Assembly (NCBI GenBank): GCA_964036315.1
Contig: OZ038508.1
Coordinates: 45,320,129-45,384,128, forward strand
DNA: 64,000 nt
From: Acanthosepion esculentum
Taxonomy: Eukaryota > Mollusca > Cephalopoda > Sepiida > Sepiidae
Direction: 5' to 3'
Shown here: positions 11,694-23,180 of the stretch, in pieces
Position numbering within the stretch: the stretch's first letter is position 1
Layout of the letters: each line of letters opens with the position of its first letter
Made by a program: the position numbers and the translations under genes
The notes under the pieces: model-generated
Told to the model about the DNA's origin: nothing
What the model saw: only the letters and a program-made list of their open reading frames with translations
Database searches by the model: none

Positions 11694-11762
11694 TTGTGTG
11701 CGTTTGTGTGTATGTGTGTGTGTGTGTGTGTGCGTTTATGCATGTATGCATGTATATATATG
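11644..11762 (+). repeat. (TA)n-(TG)n compound microsatellite
   Basis: TA run, then TG with TTTGTGTGCG interruptions. Confidence 0.95.
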
Positions 11763-11783
11763 TTAGGATGTTTTTGGATACTG

Positions 11784-11866
11784 GCAGTTTTACGTCTTAC
11801 CCAGGACTATAGAACAATAACTAATGGATGCAGTTTTACGTCTTACCCAGGACTATAGGACAATAA
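11784..11866 (+). repeat. 46-bp tandem duplication carrying the SINE-D end motif
   Basis: The unit starting gcagttttacgtcttaccca begins at 11784 and again at 11830. The core cgtcttacccagga is the reverse complement of the 30-bp units in the SINE-D copy at 36.5 kb. Confidence 0.75.
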
Positions 11867-11879
11867 TAATAGAAAATCA

Positions 11880-12495
11880 AATATCGTCTGCTTTAGTTGT
11901 GGTGAAGTCGGGCATGTCCGTGCGAAATGTCATTTTTTTACAAGGAGGGATTTTTGTAAAAATGTAAAAGCTTTTTCGAATGAGCGAACATACGCCTTTT
12001 CGTTTCGGTTGTATACAATACTCAATAATTATAATTCTTACCTAGTCAATACGGGGGGGGGCACAAATCATTTAATTACAGATGAAACAAAATTTATTAA
12101 TTTTGACCCCAACTTCGAACCTGCTTCCGATTTTATAGAGTTGGCTGACGGAACTAGAGCTAATAATTTAGTTTTAAAAAGAGGCGATGTCTGTATTTAT
12201 TTACGAGATACTAAAGGAAATATTTGTAAATGTTTATTAAAAAGGGCTTTATATATCCCTAAATTTAAACAAAATATTTTCTCGGTTCAGTCTGCTGTTA
12301 AAAGTGGTGTTAAAGTTAATATTCACCGAGACAATTCACAGTTAACATACCTAGACGGAACTGAATTTAATATACAACAAAATGGACGTATTATTTGAAA
12401 AGTATTAAATCTGTAAAAACAGCCACACACGATTTAGCGACTTTGCATAAAATATTAAGCCACTGTAATAATTCGAATGTTAAAAGATCAGTGGC
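11880..12495 (+). pseudogene. Ty1/copia remnant: CCHC knuckle, protease, GAG-pre-integrase
   Basis: A zinc knuckle CFSCGEVGHVRAKC (11889-11930) is followed after about 110 bp by a frame open from 12009 to 12395. The frame starts with the copia protease motif, here VNTGGGTNHLI in place of a D-S/T-G-A-T-x-H pattern, and continues through FIELADGT and LYIPKFKQNIFSVQ. It passes into the pre-integrase block THDLATLHKILSHCNNSNVK after a stop. The catalytic Asp codon is AAT (Asn) at 12048-12050. A run of nine G (12053-12061) adds a residue to the active-site loop. So the order is normal for copia, but the enzyme is dead and the integrase and RT are missing. Confidence 0.75.
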
Positions 12496-12569
12496 ATGAA
12501 AATTACATCTTCAAAGGGCTTACATCATTGGACACATTACGTACTGCATTGGATTCTATTTTCAAAGAC

Positions 12570-13240
12570 TGCGGTGAACATGTATAACATTGGTTATGAG
12601 CCCAGGTTACGACTGTATTTTGAAGGGGACGAATCGAGGTATGAATTATGGGAAACGAAATTCTTAGGCTGCCAGAGAATACAAAAACTTCATGACATCA
12701 TTCTTTGACAAGATGACCAGAGAGAAGACGTTGATTTTATGGAAAGAAATGCGACCGTGTTCGCCGAATTAATACAATGCCTGGATGACAGGAGTTTGTC
12801 TTTAATAATGAGAGAAGCCAAGGATAACGGACGTCGAGCCCTACGAATAATGCGTGAACATTACTTGTCAAAAGGTAAGCCTAAAATTATTGCTTTATAT
12901 ACTGAACTAACCGCGTTAAGGAGACGAGAAAATGAATCCGTAACAGATTATATTATACGAGCTGAGAATGTCACAAATGCCTTAAAAATGGCCTGTTAAT
13001 AGCCATGGTTTTAAAGGGATTACCACCGACATTTAAACCATTCACGATAGTCATAACTCAAAAAGATCAAAAAAACTAACTTTCACTGAATTTAAAATTG
13101 CGTTACGTTGTTATGAAGAAACTGAAAAAATGCGCAAACCCACCCCAAATCAAGGGAAAAACGTAATGCAACTAAGAACGTCATTCAGAAAATTTAGAAA
13201 ACAAGTCCCCCAGACCTAACAGACGAGAAATTATGATATT
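12570..13240 (+). pseudogene. Ty1/copia gag (UBN2-like) remnant, placed after the protease piece
   Basis: The reading GYEPRLRLYFEGDESRYELW and KFLGCQRIQKLHDIIL, then VFAELIQCLDDRSLSLIMRE, RALRIMREHYLSKGKPKI and ENESVTDYIIRAENVTNAL, is the N-terminal gag of copia elements (UBN2/retrotran_gag type). Two stops break it (about 12708 and 12999), followed by a VLKGLPPTFKPF block. In an intact element this would lie upstream of the CCHC knuckle. Here it lies downstream of the pre-integrase piece, so this is a rearrangement or the start of a second copy. Confidence 0.7.
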
Positions 13241-14600
13241 AAAAACAAGGGGCCCAAAAACAATTATTACAATAACATTATGTATGTATATATGTGTATA
13301 TGTTTCGGAGTATAAAAAGTGTTCAAACGAACGAAAATGTTAAGAAAACCTGGATGGAATCCATTTACTTTTAAATGTAGAAAGTTTTTTCTATAAATAT
13401 TCTTCTTTCGAAGTTGACTGATGTTATTTATTTTTCAGTAAACGCATAATTTAACATTTGTTTACAGTAAATTTCCTTCAACACAAGGCTTGAATGCCAA
13501 TCCCTGTAGAACGTTACTGTCAAAATGGTACTTCCATACGAAGTGTGTGATATGAAAGTTAAAGTGAAAAATGGTAGGAAAGGAAGATCATGATAACGAG
13601 GCGAAGATGAATAACCTGACCCTTGTCTTGAAGAAGTACAGATTAAGTTTTTGAGAGAAGTACCCACGCGGGAAACTGTTCAATATTTAGGAAATAAAAT
13701 ACTCTGGGTAGGATTTTGATATATTTCTCACACGGAAAAAAATTACATTGAATGAATTTGGTGGATATGGCATTGCGTGACTTAAGCTGTAAACGTCTGA
13801 GCTTTTGAGACAACAATAAAATGGTGCTTGTCTTGGCATTTGACATTGGAAATAGCGATAGATTATTGACAGGCTTGCAAGATTGCGTCTTTTGGAAAAT
13901 TAGTCGTCCCCATAAAACTGGGGGACCGATTTTGACCACCATCAAGGCTGGAAAGTGGAGATTGAGATTGAACAGCCCAGATTTGGAAGCAATAATCTTT
14001 TTTTTCTTTTTTCTTTTTTTTTAGTGGGGGATGATATGAATCTTATAAACATATTGCATGAAGCAGATATTTCCAGAAGCTGTAGAGGTAACTGAGGATT
14101 TTTTCAACAACTTCGGTAAGGATGTGTGTATATGAATTCAAATTGAGTTCTGTTATGATTTTGAAAACCAATAGATCTTCCACAGAGAAATCTTCATTGT
14201 GAATGGATGTGTTAATCGTGACTGGAGAAAATTCAGGGGAGTTCGGTACGGTGGTGATGAAACTAAACGAAAGTGTTTTTTTTTTCACCTATTGAAAGTT
14301 ATATGCAAGTTATTTCCCCATTGAGATATTAGAAACAGGTCAGAGGAGAGATCGGCTGCAAGGCTTCGATCATCGAGATGTTTGGAAGTGCGTCCATAAA
14401 AAGTGGCACCATCTGCATAGATGTTTAATAATGATCAGAGGAGGTTTCTAGGCACATCGTTAATAAAAATCCAGAAATTGAAAGTAGGACCTTCCGGGTA
14501 AGCTTTCCGCGCATTATGTCCACATCACCTGCTTTTATATCTCCAAATAACCAAGATTTATATTTACTTGTTAATTTTTTTTCATTGACATTGAACACGG
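13241..14600. other. Unassigned sequence
   Basis: No family recognised; poly-T-rich at 13998-14021. Confidence 0.35.
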
Positions 14601-14609
14601 TACTAGCAT

Positions 14610-14613
<4 letters not shown>

Positions 14614-14671
<58 letters not shown>

Positions 14672-14770
14672 GCATGCGCGTACGCACACACGCACACACA
14701 CACAAACACGCGTGCGCGCGCCCGCGCACACGCACATACACATAGACAAGGTCACACGCGCACAAACAAA
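14614..14770 (+). repeat. (CA)n with CG-containing (CACG/CGCA) extension
   Basis: A pure CA run of about 27 units passes into CA/CG alternation (for example gcgtgcgcgcgcccgcgcac). Almost the whole stretch is alternating purine-pyrimidine. Confidence 0.95.
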
Positions 14771-14779
14771 CATGTATAT

Positions 14780-14925
14780 ATATGATAAAAATATACCTTT
14801 AATGAATGCTATACTTATGGGTAAAAGTGCTCAATAACAGGGATAGAGAATATGTACATAGAAAGTGCGGTCAAAATCAGTTTCTGACAATCTATTTCAT
14901 GCTCGGACGCTATCTTTAGGCCATC
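14780..14925 (+). mobile_element. PLE-associated terminal fragment
   Basis: gggtaaaagtgctcaataac, then agggatagagaatatgta, parallels 3898-3950, including the later tt-atgctcg-acg string. It abuts a short TA tract. Confidence 0.45.
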
Positions 14926-15422
14926 TATAGATATATGAATAAGCTATATTTACCCAGGAAATATTCGTCCAGACAAGTTTGATTAATATGAACCGACGGG
15001 ATATGTTGTTTAATTTTGCATTGCGTTTTTCCAATTTTTGAATACTTGAACTTTTTGAAACCCTCACATTATTTAGTATTGCTAATATTTTTGTCAAGAT
15101 TTACTAATTTAACGTTTCGCAAACCAATCGATGAAATTTGAATTAGCTGATTTGTTTGGAAAAATATTTTTTTTTTGAAAAAAACCTACTTCGCTGTTTA
15201 ATAATTTTTTAAAAATTTTATTTAATTTTATTGGACAACATGGTAAAAATATGTTTGTTATTTTTTTTTTTACTTTTTAACAAAGAAGAATAAATTCTTA
15301 GAATTTCTTACTCTTGGGTATGCAACAAACAATTGGCCATGCGTAAATATTACTTTCTGGAGCTAAATTCAAACTTTTTGAAGCGTTGGCTCTCTCTCTC
15401 TCCCACTCTCTCTCTTTCTTTG

Positions 15423-15427
<5 letters not shown>
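14926..15427. other. Unassigned AT-rich sequence
   Basis: Nothing recognised apart from a short CT-rich run at 15388-15418. Confidence 0.4.
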
Positions 15428-15470
<43 letters not shown>

Positions 15471-15618
15471 GTAATTTGACAGCAACATTTCTTTTAAACA
15501 TGTTGTGTTGAATGTTAAATACAACATCGTCCTGCAAAAATTTTCTCATATTTTCTAATGAGACTTTTTATTTGAAAATGATATCGAAATAAATATTGTC
15601 CGTACTATAACCTAGTAC

Positions 15619-15667
<49 letters not shown>

Positions 15668-15710
15668 TGTGTGGCTCACTTTCATTATCGCTGTCTATCC
15701 CCCTCTCTCT

Positions 15711-15800
<90 letters not shown>
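15428..15800 (+). repeat. Three (TA)n tracts (15428-15469, 15624-15665, 15716-15800)
   Basis: Pure TA runs of about 21, 21 and 42 units separated by unassigned AT-rich sequence and a short CT-rich spacer. Confidence 0.95.
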
Positions 15801-15803
<3 letters not shown>

Positions 15804-15804
15804 T

Positions 15805-16035
15805 AGTAGTAGAAGTCTTATAAGTATAAAACGCTATACTCGATCGGAAAACCTTCGGTGTCTTGATTTGGGAAAAAAGTTATGAAAAAAGAAAGAACTA
15901 AGAACATGTACGTTAGCCAACAATAATCATCCACCATGCAAGTCCAAGGCCTAAAGAAAAAAAAACCGTTACGAATACGCAAAAATACTAAATAAAGCGC
16001 TCAATACAGTGAGTAGAGCAGATTTAGACAGCCAG
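15805..16035 (-). mobile_element. PLE 3' end, inverted copy
   Basis: Reverse-complemented, this aligns with the 3' UTR behind the PLE endonuclease (25255-25480): tctgctctac, tgtattgagcgcttta, ttttctttaggccttg, gttcttagttctttc and a terminal cgatcgagtatagc. It is closed by a TA tract, as is the sense copy. Confidence 0.7.
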
Positions 16036-16135
16036 ACAAACCTACCACGGTTTCACCTAAACGGATCGTCAGGGAAGGCCGGCTCTTCCCTGATGATCCG
16101 TTTAGGTGAAACCGTGGTAGGCTCTCTAGGTCTAA
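16036..16135. repeat. Inverted repeat (about 40-bp arms) of PLE 3' sequence
   Basis: The arms start at cctaccacggtttcaccta (16041) and close at the complementary taggtgaaaccgtggtagg ending at 16122. The loop region is ggaaggccggctcttcc. The arm sequence is the PLE 3' motif gacgatctgcctaagtgaaa. Only about two mismatches are seen in the arms. Confidence 0.85.
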
Positions 16136-16222
16136 ATATATATATATATATATATATACGGAGAGAGAGAGAGAGAAAGAAAGAGACAGACAGAGATAGA
16201 GAAAGATAGCTATATATATATA

Positions 16223-16308
<86 letters not shown>
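16136..16308 (+). repeat. (TA)n, (GA)n compound microsatellites
   Basis: TA (16136-16158), GA-rich, TA/TG (16211-16270), then a pure GA run (16271-16308). Confidence 0.95.
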
Positions 16309-16309
<1 letters not shown>

Positions 16310-16735
16310 GGGTTTGCTATATACGAACACGTTCCCTGTCTTTAAACAATCCGGTCGATAAGTGATTTATCCAATTGCTTTTACCATTGTTCTCCTAATA
16401 CAAGGAACAAGTTAGAGTTTAGTAAATGAGGATTTATTAAGGGCGCACAAGAAGAGGACAACAGGTCTCTATTATGAGGATATATATGATAGATAACGTT
16501 TGAAACTAGACAGGAAGATGGTAATATTGTCGAGACCGGGGGTGCATCACTCTACTTGTTCGTTATACAATGTAACAGTTCTGGGAGAGAAGCAGTCTGA
16601 GTGGAACTTCCGCCTCACTAAATCTATAGAAAGCGAATCACGATGAGCCGAAACGGGTTAGAAGCGCGACGAGTTTATCTGCGATAGTCTGAAATGGTGG
16701 AACTTTAAATTTTATCGAAAATCGCAATAGAGAAG

Positions 16736-16998
16736 TGTTATGGGTCCTTACCTATAACTACGGAATTAACTCTTCCTAACACTATGTATACTACGCCTCT
16801 CAAGAGCGAGAGAGAGAGAGAGAGAGACGAAGAGAGAGAGACGAAGCGAGTCGAGCCGATAGTAGTTCACTCCAAACCAGACTGACAGTCATACTAACAC
16901 ATTCCACATCTTGTATTACTATTCCGGCTAATATATCTTCGTTATTTCTACTCTTGTGTCCGTGTTGTTCTTCCTTGGTCCTAACCTGGACCATAACA
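16736..16998. mobile_element. Solo LTR (copy 1), TSD AGAAG
   Basis: It starts TGTTATGGGTCC and ends CCTGGACCATAACA, a TG...CA terminus with an 8-bp inverted repeat. The 5 bases before (16731-16735) and after (16999-17003) are both agaag. The interior matches 40939-41173 over its whole length, differing mainly by a (GA)n expansion at 16806-16850. The TATA-like stretch actatgtatactacgcc sits just before the GA run. There is no internal coding sequence, so it is a solo LTR left by recombination. Superfamily unknown. Confidence 0.88.
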
Positions 16999-17009
16999 AG
17001 AAGTGAAAG

Positions 17010-18095
17010 GGTAGCCACGTTTCGTTTGTGGGAGTAACAAAAAATAACATTTAACCACCCCCAAGGCCAGAGAAAGTTATTATAACTCTGACGATCCTGG
17101 AAAATAAATGCATGTAATCTTTAACAAATCCCAACAAACGTTCACATAAAAGTAAATCCAGTAGGAAATACATTTATATATCTGACTTGTTAGTGTCCAA
17201 TCTATAGGTAAATATTGATCTCTCAAACAAAAAATCAGTACATTTGTACAAGGAAATTATCAACAATAACTTTTTATTGCAAAATGGCAATTAACGCAAT
17301 ACTAACATATACATATTTTTATAATAAAATTACCAAAAATACTTTTTAAGATCTACAAATTATATATCTAAAAAAACATATCTTTACTCAAAGTATAAAA
17401 TTATGTATAAAATATATTCATTTGAAGCCATAAGAATTGTATTCAATATATTTTATTTCGGCATTAAATAAACCATATAGGTTAATATGCCTCTAAACAA
17501 ATTCAACATTCACATATGTATAAATAAGGAAAAAAATACATGTTCTGTAGCTTACATTTTATTGAACGAAATACATCTGGTCCCATAAAACAACTGAGTG
17601 TAATTTATTTGTTTCACTTCACGGGCAATTTTTTATTTTTAATCCACACCTAAGTTATTTTTTAGTCTCTTGTAAAAGACTTAGTGAATTTGTTTATTCC
17701 ATTAAACGTCTGAACATGTTTTCGTTCATCTTTACTTCGGAGAATATTGCCAGCCAGAAAAAAAATGGAGTCGCTAGTCAAATTTGTTGTCAGCAGTTCA
17801 TTTACTATTTCCAGACATTTTCCAGACGAATCTGATATTTCTTGCTGATAATTGCTCTTTAGCTTTATTTTGTAATGTACCTAGAGCTGAAGATTTCATA
17901 AAATATATCCCATTCCTCTAGTAGCTTATACGATAGCATCCATCGTCGGAAAATTTTTTTTAAAATGACGGGTATTTTTCAAAAACTGTGATATTTATTA
18001 GATCGGGAAGATAATGCAAATGCAAAAGTAAGCTTATCTACGTTTTTATTCATAAGTCATAAACGTTTGATAAAACACAAAGAACGCTTTAAACT
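17010..18095. other. Unassigned AT-rich sequence
   Basis: No coding or repeat family seen on either strand. Confidence 0.4.
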
Positions 18096-18099
18096 GCTA

Positions 18100-19110
18100 G
18101 TTAAGCGTGATATATTCTGGAACGATATTAGAACAGTCAAGACTTATACACGAAGCAAACCATCCGCATATGGATAGAAAATGAATTCAGTAAATACATT
18201 CACACGAAAAATAGAAAGGGGCGTAAGACAAGGATGTATCTTCTCACAGGACTTTTTTCAATCTTTACAGTGAGGCGTTTCTGAGATAACTAGAGATCCT
18301 ATCATTATTTATTAATGGCGACAAGAAGCTTCACAAAATTTGATATGCAGACGACACAGTATTGAGAGCAGACACAGAAGATTAACTACATCAACTCCTA
18401 CAGAATAATGTAAATCTAAATCAGAAAAGAGAACTAACCATCAATTGTAAGAATATAGAACTCATGGTAGTCAGCAAAAGGAACAGTCTGATATGCATGC
18501 TACGCATTGTAGACACCGACATCAAGCAATTAGAATAATTTAAATATCTGGGAAGTGTTTTAAGAGATGACGAAAAATGTGACGCATAACCCCAAAGGCG
18601 TATTTAAAATTGCAAATAAAGACTTCTAATGTTAAGCAAATTTTAACAACGGGAATATTTCGTCAGAAACAAAGAAAATAGTGATTAACTGTTCTATAAT
18701 ATCGGTCCTGCTATATAATGAAAATTCTCCGAACATACGAAGATTATACATGAGGCATCAGAAATGTGGTTCTAATAAAAGGTGCTTAGAACAACGTGGA
18801 TTACAAATATGAGTATCGACAATGTTTTAAAGAAAATGGAATGAAAAAGGACGCATGTGCTTGGAATCAACAAGAGGTAGTTGAAATTTTGCTTAGATAA
18901 TTTGAGACTCAAAAGACACGTTGAAGGCAAGTGAGACGGAAGAACTCACTGAATAGCCTATGTAACGATATTATGCAAATGGTGCGCAGAATTACACATG
19001 TCCTCAAGTAATAGAGCACATAGAAGAATTTCGACAAATGGGGCAGCCTCTGGAACATAGCCATCATACCATGATATATCATCAGCGGCCAATGACACAA
19101 CAATGACACC
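18100..19110 (+). pseudogene. RTE-type LINE, palm to C-terminus of RT
   Basis: Across shifting frames the plus strand shows the RT blocks in order. They are TRKIERGVRQGCIFSQDFF (the GVRQGC-FSP-LF block), a YADDTVL-equivalent (gatatgcagacgacacagta at 18342, coding YADDTV), RELTINCKNIELMVVSK, DTDIKQLE-FKYLGSVL, ISSETKKIVINCSIISVLLY, MWF, TTWITNMSIDNVLKKME, and LGINKRQLKF. The catalytic YADD is still encoded, but the surrounding frame is broken by many stops and indels. The N-terminal endonuclease is not present. The family is the RTE-type endonuclease-RT common in mollusc genomes; the exact clade is not resolved. Confidence 0.72.
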
Positions 19111-19720
19111 GGAGTCACACACGAGCGGTCCCTGACAAAGGCAAACCAGGTAAACAAGAAGGATGCAATCAACATACAAAATATGGCACGACAACCAACT
19201 TTATTTGATATAATTAAGAACATATCACTTTTTTGGAAATGTAAAAAATAAGACTCTCCAAATTAGATTCTGAGATGCATTCGTGGACAAATAAAAAGTT
19301 CTATGAAATGAAGATGGAGCTGTAATATATTCAGTTGTCTATGTTTGAACATAGATTTATATAGCGTATTTAGCGCCTCTGTGGTCACCACACTCTCCAT
19401 ATCTTTATGTGTGATGCTATCTTCACAGGAGTGGTTCTCGAAGATTTTTTACCCATGGATAATTTTTACTCTTAATTTGTTTTGGTGGACCCCACAACTA
19501 TTCAATGAACAAAAGAAGTTTATTTTATTTCTTACTAATAGATAAGTTTAGTAACTGTATTATAGAAATAATAAATGTATATGCTTTATTTTGATGTAAA
19601 ACTAATTTAATGAAAATAAACTTGTATTTAACAGTTAGATTCGATAGGACTTTTATATACACCAGTAAAATAACTCATAATAAACCATTTAAAAATAGAT
19701 AAGTAATTTTTTTTTTTTTA
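19111..19720. other. Unassigned sequence
   Basis: No family recognised. An AATAAA-rich segment (19580-19620) is probably chance. Confidence 0.35.
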
Positions 19721-19724
19721 AGCG

Positions 19725-20060
19725 TAGATTTATTCCACCGTCATTCCAGCCCATCACTCAATATCCTCAAACCAAGATATGAGTGGTCGACCCTAGTGCC
19801 GCTTGTCAAGGAGAATGTCCTCATCGAAGCCGCCTCGTCAATTAATCTGCCCAATATAACGGAACTTTCTTAGTACCATCTGTTCTCTCAATACGTAATT
19901 GTTCTGATGGTATCTAGCACCGACGTATTAGTTGCTCTTGGTATCCGTGGCACACTAAAACTCTGTGCTATGACCACATCTCGAAAGCATCAATCCCATG
20001 TCTTTCCTTCTTAGTTAGTGACTATGACACGCATCCGTATATGCCGATGACGACGGTAGT
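19725..20060 (-). pseudogene. RTE-like LINE, C-terminal tail (second subfamily)
   Basis: The minus strand reads SLTKKERHGIDAFEMW, then RVL-VPWTTRATNTSVLD, EQMVLRKFRYIGQINRRGG, GRPLISWFEDIE and a final GMTVE. This is the familiar LTKKE-R-IDAFE-W-WRR-LRVPWT, then RYIGHI-RR order of LINE C-termini. It differs in sequence from the 18.1-kb family. Frameshifts and stops are present; RT core and endonuclease are absent. Confidence 0.65.
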
Positions 20061-20585
20061 GGCTAGCTGGTTCAATGCTAAGTCGTACTGGTCGGAAAAA
20101 TGTAGAAAGAAATCCCCCTGTGAGTTTGCATTCCTTGACCGATGGAAACAGCGTAAAATGACGATCCTGAAATGTTAACCAAGTTAATCTTTTTCTGACC
20201 TAAGGTAACGATATTGCCTACTCAGTGCTGATTGAAATTAGCAAAGACTCATTTCCAGGAAAGACGGTTCCAAAACCCTGACGCCATAGCGAGAGATATA
20301 TAGGGACATTTGCCTGACAGGCAAGGTGCCGGAACAAATGATCATATGCTAGACAATAATATCGCGGTATTTCTCCGGGGAAATCACAGAAAGATACTAT
20401 TTACCTACAGATTCAGAAACCTTTTGTGGAAAATAACATCCAAATATCCACATTTAATAAGATTAGCAGGGTAAATAATATCTGCTAGCAATGCACAGAG
20501 TAAGGATCTAATTCACTGGAGATAGGAACGGCTAGCCCGACTAATATTCTCTTGTTATTTCTCTAAGTTTGTTTTAGATTACTCG
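20061..20585. other. Unassigned sequence
   Basis: No further LINE blocks are recognisable upstream of the tail. Confidence 0.35.
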
Positions 20586-20589
20586 TTAT

Positions 20590-21310
20590 TTCTCTTTGCT
20601 TCTCCAGTCATTATTATCACCTGCGAGTATTAAAATGTCCTGTTGCTCTTTTTATCATTATAACCCCAGAAATTTCATTTGTCTCTTTTTGATTGTAAAT
20701 ATATCATTACTTGCATCTTATATTTTACTTAAGAAATCCACATTATTTACACGTTCTGTCCATGTTTTATTTCAGGTATGTCGGTAAAATCACATTTCTG
20801 TCGATTCAAGTTTCTTTTTATCTGCGAGCAGATTGTTCTGCGTTCAGTGCAATATGGAATATTACGATATACCGGTCATACATTTCTTTCATTTCTTATA
20901 TTTTGCGAGGTCACTGAATATCGCTTTCGGGTTGGTTTTAAATGTATTTCTAAGGTAGAATCCCAGTTTATATTAAAGTTAAACTATTCTCAGAGAAAGT
21001 AAATTCGTTAAGAAGGTCATATTGTTTTTTTCCAATGCGTTTCATCCATGTGAATGTTGACTGTTTCATTATGAGTTCCATAAATTTCAACTGTCTCGTT
21101 CTGCTTGTAATTATAGGTTATATTGTAGTCTCTCTTTTCCTTGAAGACTTCCAGATTGCTCACGTATTCTGTCTATGTTTTTGTAACATTTAGTGGGAGA
21201 GTCACATCCCTGTTACCTCAAGTCTCTTGATCATGTGTGATCGAACTGTCCATGCCTCTCTTTCATACAGAAGGGTAGATATCACAGAACACAGTTTGTT
21301 TCTAATTATA
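20590..21310 (-). pseudogene. RTE-type LINE, C-terminal fragments
   Basis: On the minus strand, 21300-21020 encodes STLLYEREAWTVRSHMIKRL, then VSNLE-like residues, ITSRTRQLKFMELIMK and FTWMKRIGKKQ. A second short block at 20690-20590 reads QMKFLG in the equivalent of RQLKFLG. The sequence between is not assignable. It is the same family as 18100-19110, opposite strand. Confidence 0.55.
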
Positions 21311-21544
21311 TTTTCCTATTTCCTAAGAGTTCACCTATTTTCCGTATAATATATATTGTTATTTTTAAATATTAACATCTTTTTATGGTTTTCATTGGAA
21401 AAAATCATGCATTTAATGATGCCATTATGAAAAAATATCCCCACATCAGTATTATAAAAAAAACGAGGCGATATATTATTTCACTTTTGACTAAAGATTC
21501 ATTGGTAATATTCATTTAAGAAAGAGGTGGAAGAAATTCATATT

Positions 21545-21835
21545 TTCTTCATCTTCGTTGTTTTTATCACAGCATTTCGGCCGTTGTGTTATCCGGCTTT
21601 CCTCAGATACATATCGATCTGGATAAGTCTAAAAAGAACACTTTATTTAATCCATGGCGTAGACTGTTATCCTTCCACCGATCATGTCTAGGTAGGTAAT
21701 GTCTACTTTTTATGTTTTTGCTTGCCCGTTTCCATTGCTCGATCCAGGGATTGAACTCACAAGCAAAATGACACCAAATTCAAAAACCCACCTTTTTAAC
21801 CACTAGACAATTGTTGGAGTGAACTTGTTTTTTAA
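21545..21835 (-). mobile_element. SINE-B, tRNA-headed SINE (copy 1)
   Basis: On the minus strand the head has an A-box-like tctagtggttaaaaaggtgg and a B box gagttcaatccctggatcg (21760-21740). The body follows, then a hairpin module CTGAGGA...CGGCCGAAAT (21605-21574). The order equals the copies at 54.66-55.30 kb. Confidence 0.75.
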
Positions 21836-21844
21836 ACTTAACCT

Positions 21845-22175
21845 TCACTACTGATTAGGCTGCTACTGACACTTCTGCTGCTGGTTGCTGTATTTTGCTG
21901 CTGCTGCCCGTGTTTTCGATTACTGTTGCTGTGGTTGAGGATTTAATATCATTTTTTATTTTTGTTATTAGCGGCACCCAAACTGTTTTTACTTTTATGC
22001 TAGGCCAACAATGATGAGGACAATAGCCTGAATACATAGTGTAAATAATAACTCCTTGTCCCAGAAATTCAGATAAAAATTTATTTGAAGGTTTTAGAAA
22101 TGATCGTAAACCGACCTTCTTGACTTTTGTAGATTGCCAATACCAGGGAATCCCATTCGGTGTTACACTGAAAAA
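21845..22175 (-). other. Imperfect trinucleotide-rich stretch joined to a SINE-B tail fragment
   Basis: 21855-21950 is rich in gct/tgc/ttg triplets. 22010-22080 matches the SINE-B tail (gatgaggacaatag, then agtgtaaat). The open minus-strand frame across both is chimeric and not regarded as a gene. Confidence 0.5.
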
Positions 22176-22394
22176 CATATAGACAAAACATATAGAATGA
22201 CAGACAAAGGTTCAGACTAAAAGACTGAAAATATTTTTTAAAGTACGTTTTTCATCGCTGATTATGTATTTCTTCAGTAAACATTATAATTTACCTATAA
22301 TTAAAATAATCTATCATTGATTTTCGAATACTTTCCAAATGATTTCCCACGCATTTATGCAATAAAATCATTAGCAATGCATTTATATTATGTA

Positions 22395-23073
22395 CTAGCA
22401 GCATGGCCCGGCGTTGCCCGGGCTTGATTAAAAAATCGTACGACTCATACAGCAATCGCAATCACTTGACTTAAAATCTTTTTGCCCTTCCTTGCCTTTA
22501 AAGGAGTGCCCTTTGCCGTGCTTATGTTGCTTCATGCCTTACTTCTTGCCTATCTCACACTGCGAATTTTTTCTAAGCTCTATACTAAACATTAAATCTG
22601 TTACGAAAAAAGAACTAAACAAAATGAACACAAAACGATCAGCTTTAAAAAAGGACTCGTAAGTGGAAAAACCGAATGAAAAATGAATGTTAACAACAAA
22701 TCCTTTTTCACACCCAACCCAGTTCTGCGGAATCAGAATCAACGCTGAGTTTAAGCAAGCGAATGTGCCAATTGGAGTAAAGTGCCATGCAGATTTAAAT
22801 TTTTCCCACTCGTGACGAATGAAGCTATCGATTTTTTTGCGTGCTAGCATGCTAGTTAACATTCGTGTCAGTCAGCTGTTGGCTCTCACGCTGGCCAATA
22901 GAAACTTCTTGCCTATTCGTGGCAGCCAGCTATAGGCTCTCACTCTGGCCAGTAGAAAATGGCCGCAAAACACATGAAAACTGCTGTAGAATCATGAAAT
23001 ATTATTTCCACTATCGATGGGAGTTGGGAAATGCAAAGTCGATCTTGTCCTTTCCATTGCGGCCGTGCATTCG

Positions 23074-23147
<74 letters not shown>

Positions 23148-23180
23148 ATACACATCCTGCCTTTTATAGATAGAGATATG
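22395..23180 (+). mobile_element. Unclassified element with GCCCGG hairpin 5' end
   Basis: It begins agcatggcccggcgttgccc and ggg, a GCCCGG/CCGGGC hairpin. It ends in cttttatagatagagatatg, a pairing of termini I associate with a widespread non-coding invertebrate repeat. Inside, a stretch of about 43 bp (ttcgtgtcagtcagctgttg onward) is duplicated in tandem at 22863 and 22917. A CA tract sits just before the end. No protein is encoded. Confidence 0.5.
23077..23155 (+). repeat. (CA)n microsatellite
   Basis: About 33 CA units, then CATACACATACACAT. Confidence 0.97.

Noticed and set aside
16736..16998. Full-length LTR retrotransposon between the LTRs at 16.7 and 41.0 kb
   Set aside because: Each LTR has its own exact 5-bp duplication (agaag; gtttg), so they are independent solo LTRs rather than ends of one element.
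21855..22178. 107-codon minus-strand frame with a Ser/Thr/Ala-rich end
   Set aside because: It crosses a SINE-B tail fragment and a trinucleotide-rich stretch, so the frame is chimeric and has no domain.
22865..23173. Protein-coding frame running through the (CA)n tract
   Set aside because: A large part is His-Thr repeat from the microsatellite and the rest lies in a non-coding repeat.
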